DNA of 64,000 nucleotides from Centroberyx gerrardi (Eukaryota; Chordata; Actinopteri; Beryciformes; Berycidae). Position numbers and translations under genes: made by a program. The notes beneath the pieces are model-generated. The model saw only the letters and a program-made list of their open reading frames with translations. It did no database searches and was not told where the DNA came from. The stretch covers positions 20,812,459 through 20,876,458 of the forward strand of contig NC_136008.1 of the NCBI RefSeq assembly GCF_048128805.1, given 5' to 3'. Positions within the stretch are counted from its first letter, which is position 1. Each line of letters begins with the position of its first letter. This document shows, piece after piece, positions 35,109-46,118 of the stretch.

Positions 35109-35458
35109 GGTTAACCCATGGGGCTCCCAGACACTTTCCTGTCAAGGTCTCCCAAACAGATTAGACCTATGAGGCCCTATTTGATAAGACTTTATCCTAA
35201 GAAACCCCATCAGAGAAGATTTTTGTGGTTGATTATTTTTTAGTATAACTGTGTTGCTGCAGGCTGGGAGATAACAGTGGGGAGAGTGAAACCTCTGATC
35301 AGAAGAGACATTCCTATAACATTGTATAATAAATTGCCTTATCTTCAAATGAGTAGTAGTGAAATTGAACTATTCTTCATTTTGCTGGGGACCTCATGGA
35401 GCCCCCTTCAGGGACCCCTGGGGGTTCCACTTTGGAAATCACTGGGTTAACCCATGGG
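35109..35458. mobile_element. Family 3 repeat, copy 2, with 14-bp flanking direct repeats
   Basis: A 322-bp body is flanked by GGTTAACCCATGGG at 35109-35122 and 35445-35458. The body matches 24970-25291. A target duplication this long points to retroposition rather than cut-and-paste movement. Confidence 0.55.
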
Positions 35459-36203
35459 CCACAATCTCATATCGACACTAAAGAAGTGCAACTGGCGCAC
35501 ACCAATGCATTTTAGGAGCACCAGTTGCGATGTGCGCTTGTTTATGTTTAACAGTGATGTTTATTTTTTAGATCAATGGACGAGTAAAAACACAGCGAAA
35601 CGAAGCCATGGGCGCATAGCATGACCATAACTAGAAACACCGTGGACCGAACGCAGTCTGTAAAAGTTTACTGTTCAACCCCCTTTTGCTGAAAATGGTT
35701 TAGTCCCTCCTTCCACTGTTCTGCACCGTGGCACTGTGTCTGGACTATTCCTCTAGTCTCTCCCACCGTCTTTACAGAGTGGCAAGCTGAAGTGCGCACA
35801 TCACGTATAGCACCCTTGGGAGACAAGGATTATTGTTTCTTTCGGAACCATTAAGTAAGTTGTTAACCGTCTTCAAAGCCGACTCGGACGCGTTTGTTTC
35901 CTCGGGACTGGGAAAATATCGAATACATTCTTCATAGCCGCGGGTTTGGAAAACAAACATTGGCACGAAGAGGATAACTTATCCTCATGGAAATGTAGAC
36001 CGATAAGGATGGTTTGGGGCTAATTTTATGGCGTTTGAGTCGGAAGTGGGAGTAGTTTTAAAAAGGATAAAGGGGGAAGAAAGAGCTGGAAAAGTTTCCC
36101 TCGTTCCGTGCGGAAGAACAAGGCGGTGACTGGGTTGGGTTGTTGCAAAGCAATCTTTACGCACAGTCTTTTCGTCAGATTTATAGAAACCAAGAGAGTT
36201 AAG

Positions 36204-37349
36204 ATGCGCCTGTTGAGCACGTCGTGCGGGTGTAAACGTGGAGAAATCCGAGACAGGACAAAGAACTTGGGTCTGATGCATGTATTGTTCCTCCTTGCTG
36301 TCGTTTTGTCCTGTCAGGGCTGTCCGGACAAATGCTTGTGCTCCGCACAAACTGTGAAATGCCAAAACCAGGACTTGAACGCGATTCCGCATTCATTACC
36401 GGCCAATACTAAATTCCTGTTCGTCACAGGAAACAACATTTCTCGTATCAGTGCGGAATCTTTCCCAACCAGCCTGGAACTGTTGACAGATCTCTATCTC
36501 AATGGGAATGAGATGGAGTCTGTGGGTGCAATGGTATTTGATAACCTGCCAAGCCTTGTGCGGCTGGACTTGAGCAACAACAAAATCCAGCGCCTCAGTG
36601 CTAGAGCTTTCCCTGATGACAATAAACTGCAGGTCTTCAACCTCAGCAGGTCTTTCCTCAACCATTCCTTCGTGGACGCGGTGCTGAGCGTCCTACAGAA
36701 CGGAAACCTGCTCCAGCTCACAAGCTTGGACCTGTCCAACAACGACCTTGTGGTTCTCCCGGACGGCCTGTTCTCGGGCCTCTCCAAGCTCACCAACCTC
36801 AGCCTGCAGAACAACTCCATCATCTCCATCCAGAACGAGACGCTGAAGGTGCCGTCGCTGCGGGACCTGGACTTGAGGGACAACAGCCTGAGGGAGCTGC
36901 CCAACGCCACGCTGGCAGAGTTCAGCCTCAAGCCCGGCCTCCAGGTTCGCCTGGACGGGAATCCCTGGCGCTGCGACTGCTTCATCGAGGACCTGGTGGC
37001 GTGGCTGAAGAGCACGGATCAGGTGGTGGACGCGCTGAACCTGACCTGCACAGACCCGGCAGGCCTGAGGAACCAGCCCCTGCTGCAGGTAGACCATTCT
37101 CAGCTGGAGTGCAACTATTCAGGCGACATGAAGGGCGTGCTGGAGACTTCGTATGTCTTCCTGGGGCTGGTGCTGGCCCTGATCGGCGTCATATTCCTGC
37201 TGGTCCTCTACCTGAACAGAAAGGGCATCAAGCGGTGGATGTACAACATCCGCGATGCGTGCAGGGACCACATGGAGGGGTACCATTACAGGTATGAGAT
37301 CAACTCTGACCCGCGGTTGGCCAACCTGAGCATCAACTCGGACGTTTGA
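36204..37349 (+). CDS. tpbg: Trophoblast glycoprotein (5T4 / Waif1), LRR membrane protein
   Basis: TPBG is a single-pass cell-surface glycoprotein that dampens Wnt/beta-catenin signalling at LRP6 (zebrafish Waif1). One uninterrupted exon codes 381 residues (human 420). Features: hydrophobic signal core LMHVLFLLAVVLSC (about 24-37); LRRNT cysteines 40, 44, 46 and 53 (Cx3CxCx6C); leucine-rich repeats to about residue 255, including LVRLDLSNNKI and LTSLDLSNNDL; LRRCT from NPWRCDC; nine N-x-S/T sequons; transmembrane segment about 316-337; and a 44-residue tail, nearly identical to the mammalian one, ending SDV, a class I PDZ ligand that binds GIPC in mammals. The frame is open upstream to a GTG at 36108, but the first good ATG is 36204 (A at -3); 36276 is a weaker alternative that still keeps the signal core. 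Which teleost paralogue (tpbga or tpbgb) cannot be told from one locus. Confidence 0.95.
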   Translation: MRLLSTSCGCKRGEIRDRTKNLGLMHVLFLLAVVLSCQGCPDKCLCSAQTVKCQNQDLNAIPHSLPANTKFLFVTGNNISRISAESFPTSLELLTDLYLNGNEMESVGAMVFDNLPSLVRLDLSNNKIQRLSARAFPDDNKLQVFNLSRSFLNHSFVDAVLSVLQNGNLLQLTSLDLSNNDLVVLPDGLFSGLSKLTNLSLQNNSIISIQNETLKVPSLRDLDLRDNSLRELPNATLAEFSLKPGLQVRLDGNPWRCDCFIEDLVAWLKSTDQVVDALNLTCTDPAGLRNQPLLQVDHSQLECNYSGDMKGVLETSYVFLGLVLALIGVIFLLVLYLNRKGIKRWMYNIRDACRDHMEGYHYRYEINSDPRLANLSINSDV

Positions 37350-37985
37350 GCGAGGGGATGGGACACTGTCTGGGACCCCACAGTGAGACGTTACATGACT
37401 TTCTACTATTAAGATTTGCATGAGAGTCTTCCTCCTCTCTTCCCCCCCGCCCCCCACCCCCCACCCCCCCCCTTCCCCCATGATGCTGTTCAGATTTGAC
37501 ATCCGTCATGGCACCTAAGTAGCCCCCTATCACGACCTCCATTCAACCACTGGCGCATGTCCTGTACCCGGCAGCTGTGATGTCAATTTCTCTTTTTCCA
37601 TGTACTGAAACATTGCATGGACAATGAATCAAGGCAATGGGCTTTTGGGGGCTTGGAATGTGTGATATGTACTATTTTTACTTTCCCTAAAGGATAAACA
37701 GATGGAGTACGTTGACTTTTAAGTAAGAAGGCAAAGAATATCTGGCAAGAATACATCCTGCTGGCTATTGCACCCCTTCTCGTTATGCCTCTACTGCAGA
37801 GAATTGCTATACTGCTTGTTTATTAGTCTATTTTTATTATGTGATTTTGTGATATAGGCCTTCTTTGAATGATTATAGTGCACATTACATAGTTTTGCAT
37901 TTAGTAGGTGGATGTGATTTCTCTTTTTTTTTTTTTCTTCCATGAAGGTATTCAGCTAAATAAAATGCCTCTGGATTGCTGATCT
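37350..37985 (+). other. tpbg: tpbg 3' UTR with poly(A) signal at 37959-37964
   Basis: The first AATAAA downstream of the stop is at 37959-37964, so the 3' UTR is about 630 nt. It starts with a C-rich patch (37441-37480) and has a T-run at 37924-37936. Cleavage is expected about 15-25 nt past the signal, followed by a pyrimidine-rich stretch. Confidence 0.6.
37959..37964 (+). terminator. tpbg: Polyadenylation signal AATAAA of tpbg
   Basis: Canonical hexamer at the expected distance from the tpbg stop codon, followed within 30 nt by a CT-rich downstream element. Confidence 0.6.
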
Positions 37986-40567
37986 CTCTCTTGACTGAGG
38001 TCCTTTAATCTCCAGTCTGAGGAATGTGAACCAAAGGCTTTGGCGGAGGAGTTCAGGGCCACACACACACACCATAAGTGCACACTCACCGCTGCTTCAG
38101 ACACAGCACAGATGCCCGGGGGGAATGCCATGACGTGCGTAAGCCATATCATCACAAAGACTAAACCTACTCCACATGTCAGTCAACTCAACACTACACA
38201 CTGTGAAACCTTAGCGCCTTTGCCACCTGGTAGATGCTTCCAAACCTCCCAGCCATCCCCACCTCCACCTACAACCACAGTTTAAGTGCTAGTTTGAAGT
38301 TCAGAAGTGATTTGCTGCAGTAGAGGAGAAAGTGAAGTTGAACAGAGGACATAATGTCTGAATTGCAATGGGCTTCTATCTGCAGATCTATAGGTGATGA
38401 GAGCAGCCAACTGTTATCTCCCGTCCAATTTACTTCCCGCTGTGATTCTGATAAAAATCCTTGGCTCCACTGTCAAATACCCGAAATAGTAATGTTTCTG
38501 AGCTGCAGCCAGTGGGCAGGTTTTGCATCCAACAACCCCAACCAATAGATTTACTGTAAGCATTCCAATGTACTGTACCAGTGCAAACAGCTGCGAAACT
38601 GGAAAAGATGAACGCCGTTTCGTGACAAATGCAAATGAAGGCAAACTGAACCCGAGATTCTCGTGGGGCACAAGGAGGTATTATGGAAATGAGCTCAAGC
38701 AGCTTTGCTTTTCATGTGACCCTGTTTTAGGGAGCCGGCGTCGCAGAAGAAGTGTTTTCCCTCACTGCTAATACTCAACTGTCAATTACTGTTTTTTTGG
38801 GGGTTTTTTTTCATGCCGTCCAGCGTAGTATGGATAAATAATTAATGTGTGGTATTCCTTTGAAAAATATACCATGCGCGTATTGTATAGCGCTCTTCGC
38901 TAATGAGAATGTTTGTCACTGTTTTTACACAGAAATGACTACGAACTCCCTCGGCCTTTTGAAGACCACCTAGAGATAACAACCTCCCTCTCCCTCCCCC
39001 TCTCTCACACACACACACTCTCAGCATCTCTAACAACTGCCCTTACATAGCCTGCAGCCACATGTAATTTGTACCATAACAACATTGCTCAGACTCTGAC
39101 TTCCCTCCCAGTTTGCCAGGCCTGTATGTAGCACCAACACAATATGCCTTTATTATGTGTTATGAGATATCTTCAGTTTTTATTTTTTCGAATGAGCGAA
39201 CAATGACTTTATTTTTAGGGGCGAGAGTGAGGGATATGTGTTTAGGCCCCATTTCAGTATCATAAAAGAATAAAAAGTGAATTCATTCTTGCCAAGCCAG
39301 CATCAGCAGTCGCTGTAATCTTGATTGTCTCTTTGAAATCAGAGGAAGGGAAGTGATGTGTAACACTATCTGTTTGGTCCGGGGCTCCGGCTGGTGTTAA
39401 TGTCCTGTACGTCTCCTGACAAACACAGCAGCCTCCGACTTGTCTCTGTGGGCTGAGGATGTGCCGTCACGCCTGTAGTTTCACACTTGCTTCTTGGAAA
39501 TCTCCCGGGAGTCATATGCTCAAAAACAGCATGGCTGAGCCCGCAGATAGGAAGGAGGATATCTTCATGCCCGGTTGTCCCTAATCTGCCAGGCATTTTT
39601 TTGCTAGGTATTATACTACTACGTATTACTACGTATTATTCTGATTGGTGTGATGATGTGTTGCTCAGGTTGCTGATGACGATAGCATCATTTCTGACTC
39701 GCTCGTTTTACAGGTGATTTATCGTTGATTCCAGCCTGCTAAAGCAGCTCGAGCCAAAAGGTAGTTATGTTATTTCCATAATGGGGCTTTGTAATTGTAT
39801 GGAGGTTCATTTTGTAAATGGATAGGCTCACTCCACACACACACACACACACACACACGCAATTCCCCAAGGTGAGGTCTCCTTACCTCTCTGTCCCAGG
39901 TGGGAGGTACAGGTGCAGGCTGCTTACACCCTAATGTTTCCACAGAGACCATCGCAGAGAGTCCTCCTCACACACTCGGCTTTCGGCAGATTCATATTAA
40001 CAAGTGATTTCCCCCAGCCACACCTCCAGCCACGCTTGGCAGAGCAGGTGTAATTACAATGAAAAAAAAATGCATGTGAGAGAGCGGACTTGGAAGGGGG
40101 GGGGGGGGGGGGGGCGAACGGTTGAGGCGGAGAAGAATCAAAGTGATGGGACCGGGGAGCGCAACACCCTCTCTGACTCACCCAGTGGCCCTTTTGTGCT
40201 TGTTAAAACCGGTCTCCTAACAGCTTCCATGTCTAGATAGCTGGTGGTTGACTTATGGTGTCAACCCGGGTCCAGAAAGACAGGAGTGAGTCTCGGGCTC
40301 CCTGAGCTCTTTTAGCCGTCGACTAAAGCCCACTTTCAGACAGAAGAAGGCCCGATGTTTGTTCTTGTCACTAAAAAAGGCCTTGTTAAGGATACTGGGA
40401 GCACTAGGATTCAGACTTCTAACCCCTCTTCGTCAACATTTTTCTTTCTCCTCCACTATCTGACCTACTCAGGCCTATATACCATGTTACAGACAGCAAC
40501 TTTACTATTCCCTGGTAATGCAAGCTACCCTGTTATTATCTCGTAGCCCACATCTGAACAGACCCCC
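37986..40567. other. Gene desert right of tpbg, first part
   Basis: No exon supported. It contains a CA repeat at 39834-39858, a 19-base G run at 40096-40114 and short T and A runs. The rest is unique-looking. Confidence 0.45.
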
Positions 40568-41201
40568 AGGGTTAGAGCAATGTATTGGGACAATATTGGC
40601 CTTAAAAAATGTGCATGGTCCAGTCAGTGTTGTCCACCTCTGATGTGATGGATATGGTGCAGCTTGTCTGATTAAATTTTTACTGTGTAATTGATCAGTG
40701 TTAAACTGGTTGTCTATGGGAAGCCCTTAATTGATTCGAATGCGGCATTTTGATTAGATTTCTCACAACTATGCAGGAATATATTTTTAGTATTGTTATC
40801 CTGGGTTTCAATAGAGAGTTTTTTGTGGTCTAAATTCTGTTTCAGAGGCTTTTCCTCCCAGCCAAGAATACAATTCTTGGAGAAACACTGAACACTTCAA
40901 AGTTTTTGGCATGAAATTCATAGTATTCTGTTACATCACCACACGGTCATCTTGGCAGGAAAATAACAGGTGATTATAATAAATTAACAGGTGATTACAA
41001 TCAAATGACAAACACAGCCAGTGAGCTGTGTGTATTGTAAAGCGCCATATTGGTAGGAAATGCATCTGACATCATGGGAATACTATGAATTGGTCAAATT
41101 GGAAGATACTGAATATTGGCACAAAATATCAGCAGTTTCAATCCAAAAATGTCAGGATCGGTATCGGCTTACAAAACCCCATACGGGTCGAGCTCTACCC
41201 C
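40568..41201. mobile_element. Family 1 repeat copy D, longest copy
   Basis: Starts GGGTTAGAGCAATGTATTGG and ends at the reverse of that terminus (CGGGTCGAGCTCTACCCC). It carries GTCCACCTCTGATGTGATGG as in copy A. At about 630 bp it includes about 150 bp absent from the other copies. Confidence 0.6.
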
Positions 41202-42892
41202 CCCAGCCCAACCCCCCTCGCTCTGCACACACAGACACTGTACCCTGCTCACGGCCATGTTTGTTGAGCCACGTTTAATATGCCAGTGCTCTTTCCTAGT
41301 GTTGAGAGACTGACTGGCAGGTTATCAGATTGCCAGAGTGCCGTAATTACATTCACCGCACTGCACTGGTCTGCTGCTCCACAAACACCTGGCAAGTCGC
41401 CCCAGCCGCTGACCTTTCCCTGGAAAAAAACAGGCTCTGTAAATGGCGGTCACATGGGCCACGCTTTGTAGACTGAAATCAAGATAAAATTTCTCCATGA
41501 TTTGTAACAAAGCAACAGAAATTCACTGAATCTCCTTGATATGGTGGGATGCAATCCAGGCACTGTGGCTCCTAATGTGGTTACGCCAGTTCTGCATCTG
41601 TATATTGGGCATCGGTGGCCCGGGCTCCTCAGTATCACCCACACACACACACACACACACACACCGCCCCCCACCGCCACCGCCTCCCTCCACATGAGAT
41701 GCCTCGTCCTCTCTAATGTGGATTTATGATGCCACACATGAGTGTGTTGTGGCAGCCCGCCTCCTGTTGAGCCATGTTGGGCTTAATGAACAAGCGTCCT
41801 GCTAAACGAAGACGGATCTGGGCTGACAGCGCCGCGGCCTCTGCCATGCAGCATCTGCCACATGTGCTTGAGGGACAGATACAGGGAAATGGAAAGATGG
41901 GAGAGATCATGAGGCGGATGCAGTATCATGGGTCAGGTTAAGAAATTGGGCAACTTTTTTTTTTTTTTTACAAAATATATTCTGAACTTGTAAAAGGCAA
42001 AAAAGAGAAGGCAAGGCAAAAAAAAAACACAGTCGAACATATAAAATGTCAAAAATAAAAACATACTGAGGATGACCTTTATGAGTAAGAGATAGTGTTG
42101 CCAGTACTGAGGGTCAGGTGAGGTCGTTGGTGGTTTTTTACAAAATGTTGAATAACTGCATGATAGCTGAGGATGTAAAATGTTAATAACATACTGACCT
42201 TTACTGAGTGACCTTTACTCTTGGAAGACTTTAGACATTAGATTTATTCGTTTCAAAAGGATGTGTTTTTTTTGTGCTTTTTTTATGTTATGAAATTTGC
42301 ATAAGATTGAGTATTCCCTTTAAAGGAGTATTTGCCTTTTGGTCAAATTACCTGTTAAGTGATGAGAACATGGACTCCAAAATCATCCTTGTGTCCCCGG
42401 TAGATCATTGGCTCTAGTGCTCCATGCTAACACTTTAGCATACACTGTGCTGAGTGACAGCAAAGGGGAAACCACTCACAGACTGGCCAGAGGTGGCACT
42501 CGAGGCACATTAAGTCCTTAATGAAATGGTGTCAATGAAGAATTTGTACAAAATCATAAATTATAACTAGTTGAAGTCATTTTTGTGGGTGAGGGGTGGG
42601 GGGTCCTTTACTTTTTCACAGAGTGTCCTCATAGATGCTATTGCCTGGTCTTTGTGCCAGGTGATGTCACCACCTGTTGTACTCGATAGAAGGTGACGTC
42701 ACCTGGCTAAAAGACCAGCCAATAGTAGATGGCAGATGAGCAGTTCAGTACCCTACTTTTCACCATTAGGTGTCAGGCTTCACTACAGATTTGGGTGGGT
42801 TTAGTTACTCTTTAAAATATCATATTCATATAAATTATACCGTAATTATTGGGAAAATAGCATTTTTATTTATTATTTTTATTTTTATTTAT
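41202..42892. other. Gene desert, no recognised gene
   Basis: It contains a CA repeat at 41639-41662 and a T-run near 41947. No exon or named repeat was seen. Confidence 0.4.
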
Positions 42893-42917
42893 CTAACCCT
42901 AACCTTAACCCTAACCC
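42893..42917 (-). repeat. Short interstitial telomere-like repeat
   Basis: CTAACCCTAACCTTAACC then CTAACCC: four CCCTAA-type units with one variant, next to a T-rich stretch. Confidence 0.6.
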
Positions 42918-43521
42918 ATGAATGACAGTGTCTGTGCTTCACTAGTGTATGTGCTGAAACTGATTTATGGCTTTCAAGCAAAACGCTTGATCAAGCTAGA
43001 AAGTACTACAAATTCTTACCCTCAAATGTACTAGAACTATTGAACAATGTCAATGAAAGTTTGTTAAGAAGGGAAATTTAAATTTTTTTGAGGAATAAAA
43101 TTTCTATTTACAAGCTGCTGACAATGTTGTTGTAAACAACACTTCCACATTGATTTTTACATTTGAGACCACTTGGCCAATTAGCGCTGGTTAGCTTTAA
43201 TGCTATAATTGTCTGTAATTGGCCATGCAAGCTATGGTATTTGGTTGGGTTTGAGTTCATTCCAAAACCACAAAAACATCAGGGTCTGATAGCTGCATCT
43301 TCACATGAATTGGCATTTTAACTATGTAGCTCCATTTACACTTATTGTGCCAGGGCCGGAGTGGCAAATCCCCTCTCCATTTTAGAATATCTCTGGTGAT
43401 AATAGACTTCATGCTAACACTTCAGCATACACTATGTTGAGTGATAATAGGCCACTAGCATTATCTCAGAAGTGAGAAAATGAGAACAGCTCCAACGCTA
43501 AATGGTACCTGTAAGTAATCT
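42918..43521. other. Gene-free segment
   Basis: AT-rich sequence. No exon or named repeat recognised. Confidence 0.4.
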
Positions 43522-43750
43522 TAAAGGTTCCATATTATTCAGTTTTCATGATTTTGTTTTCAAATTTGCTATGACTCAGGATGTTTGCAAATAAATGTTG
43601 TTTAACAAAAGGGTATATTTTGAAAATGCAGTAACTTTACATTTAACCACTCAAACAAAATACATTAGTAAATATATCTTCATCAAATACCTTTGATCAT
43701 ATATGCATATAAATGGGGAAATTGTAACTGTCATAATAAGGGACCTTTAA
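43522..43750. mobile_element. TTAA-flanked MITE, 229 bp
   Basis: TTAAAGGTTCCATATTAT at the left and the reverse TTTAAAGGTCCCTTATTATG at the right form an inverted repeat of about 18 bp inside TTAA sites. Interior is AT-rich and non-coding. Confidence 0.65.
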
Positions 43751-46049
43751 ATGATGTGGTTTGATTCATCTGAAGCCTGGAGCCTTTACTCCTTTAGTTT
43801 GGTTTGTTTGGGCAGGTGAGAACGACGCCATTTGACCTCATGCTCATATTCAACTATTTCTTTGTGAGCTCTTAGCTGGTAAGACCACCAGAGAAGTTGA
43901 ATAAAGCCTATGAGTATATTTAAGTGCAGCATGATTTGCTAACGTCAGTCACCAGAATAAACTTGTCTTGATGCCCCCCCACCAAAAAGTATGATAATGT
44001 TGCAGGATGACAGGTCAACAAAACCAGTTACCTGTCCTTTTGATCGGTTCGTTTGCAATGAGGCAGTGTGAACTCTAGACGAACTAGATGCAAAGTGCAG
44101 CAATGTCTCTTTTTCCGGCATGATTCAGACCAAAGAAAAACTATAGGTGTGATCGCACCCTTAATGAATTTGATCCCGACCTGCTTCTTCTAACCTCCGT
44201 AACATATGGGGCAAGAGCAGCGTTTCTGTTACATTTCAAACCACAGGAGACTGATTAATGCGTGGACGTATGTGACTCCTGAGAGGTGCAAGTGTCTGGT
44301 GACCTACATGTCTCCAGTATATCTGATGCCTGTCTCAGCCGTCAAGCACTCTCTCGTTTGTGTGAGGCGTTGAAGTGTTTTTACACTAATTTGTTTCTTA
44401 AATGAGTTGATATCCTGGCAGGCATGCTGAGAAGATTGCCGGCCTTGAGCCTTTACATCTAGTCATCTTAGATTACAAATAGCATCACCCAAAACAGGCT
44501 TGAAAATGCTCAGGGCTTTGTCTTTGGGCTCAGTGATTCATTTACTAAACTAAGCTAAATATTCATTGAGTTGCATGTGCATTTGCTTTTGGTTATGTTA
44601 TATGTTTGCTCAGTTAATTAGAAAAATAATAAAATACAAATTCAGAACACCATCAGGATGAGCTAGTGTGGCGTTTATCATCACCATCCATCCAAGCTGA
44701 TAAGCCATGAATTATGGGAGTGTAAATGATCGAACTACCATTGGTCCAAGACCTTGGTATTAAAATGAATGATGCTTGTGACTTACACATTTTTACAACG
44801 GGAAAACAAAAAAAGAACTGTGCTTGGAGTAAAAGAGACAGGGAATCCATTTTTAAATTACCAAGGCTCCGCTACGTTGCTGACACTTTAAACTGGTATT
44901 ATCTCATCAGACTCAATAGTCTGGAAACTATGAGCTTGACCAGATGATACCTTTAACCGCGGGCTCATGGAAACATTGTCTCTCAGCGTGTTGCCCTAGT
45001 ACCCTGATCCACCATCTGTCTGTTTATGCCAGGTTCTCAGCGAAGCCACACAGCTCCGGGTGAGCAGGTCAGCAGACAGTTGCCATTTTGGTTCTGGTTA
45101 CAATGCCAGAACACAGAGTGCTTACCCACAGTCACGTTTTGTTTAGGATGTGTGAAGCTGTGTTGTCTGCAGCCCTATCCGCAATCTTAGTGTGTACTGT
45201 CTATATTATCAATGCAGTAAGTTTATCTATCTATAAAAGCAAGTATGTGAGACTAGTTTGCAATTATGAAGTGACTTTATTAAGATGCTGCCATTGCTAT
45301 GATGTTTATTTATGATTGAGGGTTCTCACAGGAATGCCCCATCTATTGTACAATAATGTATGTCTGCTTTCTACTCTTGACCTTGTTTTTGTGTTATATT
45401 TGATATACTGTATTCAGAGATTTAATTCAATGATTTTTGTAATTACATTTTTTAGTCTTTTCTCTTTTTTAGTAACGGAGAACAAAGTCGTATTTGAAAC
45501 ATGTAAAATATAGTATAATTTTAACTACATAAGGCAGTATCCATTATTTGAATGAAGAACTGATAACTGTAATGCAGTGCTGTTTCTGTTGCAGATTCAC
45601 CTTTAATAAAGGTTCAATGATGGAGATTTGAACTTGAAACACATTGCATAGCTGCATGTATATAAGCCTTCTTTGTGTTCGTCCCTTGCTTACTTATGTG
45701 CTTTTGTTCATTTGTGTGCTTTTTTGTAGCATTCAATTTCACTTTTTGTATTCAAGGAATTCAATCTGTCTATTTTTTTTTTATTTATCTTTGGGTTACC
45801 TTGGAAGACCTTTCCTCACTGTTTTTGATGTGGATATATAAAATAGGTGTGGCCCATGAGACTACTGGTTTGACGTTGGACTATTTCCTTTTGAAGCGCT
45901 TCACAACTTTTACTTTGTTCTCTCTTTTATGTGATTTTGACTGTATTTTGATTTTATACATTATTTTTCCTCTGACTGACCCTATTCTGACTTTATACTC
46001 TGTTATATACTGTTGGATCGCAGCTCTTATGTTTGTCTTGATGCTGCTT
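43751..46049. other. Gene-free segment
   Basis: No supported exon. T-rich reading frames at 45640-46070 have membrane-protein-like composition only because of base bias, and they end in the LINE tail that follows. Confidence 0.4.
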
Positions 46050-46118
46050 TCTCAGCCAGGTCTCCCTTGAAGAAGAAATTCCAGAGACTAACCTGGTCCA
46101 GGAAAGGTTAAATAATAA
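46050..46118 (+). mobile_element. 3' tail of an L2/Rex-type LINE
   Basis: CAGCCAGGTCTCCCTTGAAG, then ACCTGGTCCAGGAAAGGTTA with an AATAA run, resembles the fish LINE tail that normally ends in GGTTAAATAAAGG. The T-rich stretch upstream from about 45640 may be its 3' UTR. Confidence 0.5.

Larger units (their letters stand above)
33111..36203. other. Divergent ibtk-tpbg intergenic interval
   Basis: It contains the upstream side of the ibtk promoter and, at about 35500-36203, the tpbg promoter and 5' UTR. A possible 5' UTR intron runs from a GTAAGT donor at 35855 to an acceptor at 36178 (TTTTCGTCAG); human TPBG also has a 5' UTR intron, but this one is only inferred. G-rich runs lie at 33928-33952, a long CA repeat at 34023-34070, and a repeat copy at 35109-35458. 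No other gene is seen. Confidence 0.6.

Noticed and set aside
36108..36203. Extended N-terminus of tpbg from 36108
   Set aside because: The first codon is GTG, which is not a credible start in a vertebrate; the stretch is 5' UTR.
45640..46070. Membrane-protein-like frame
   Set aside because: T-rich sequence gives Phe/Leu codons; it runs into a LINE 3' tail and looks like the element's 3' UTR.
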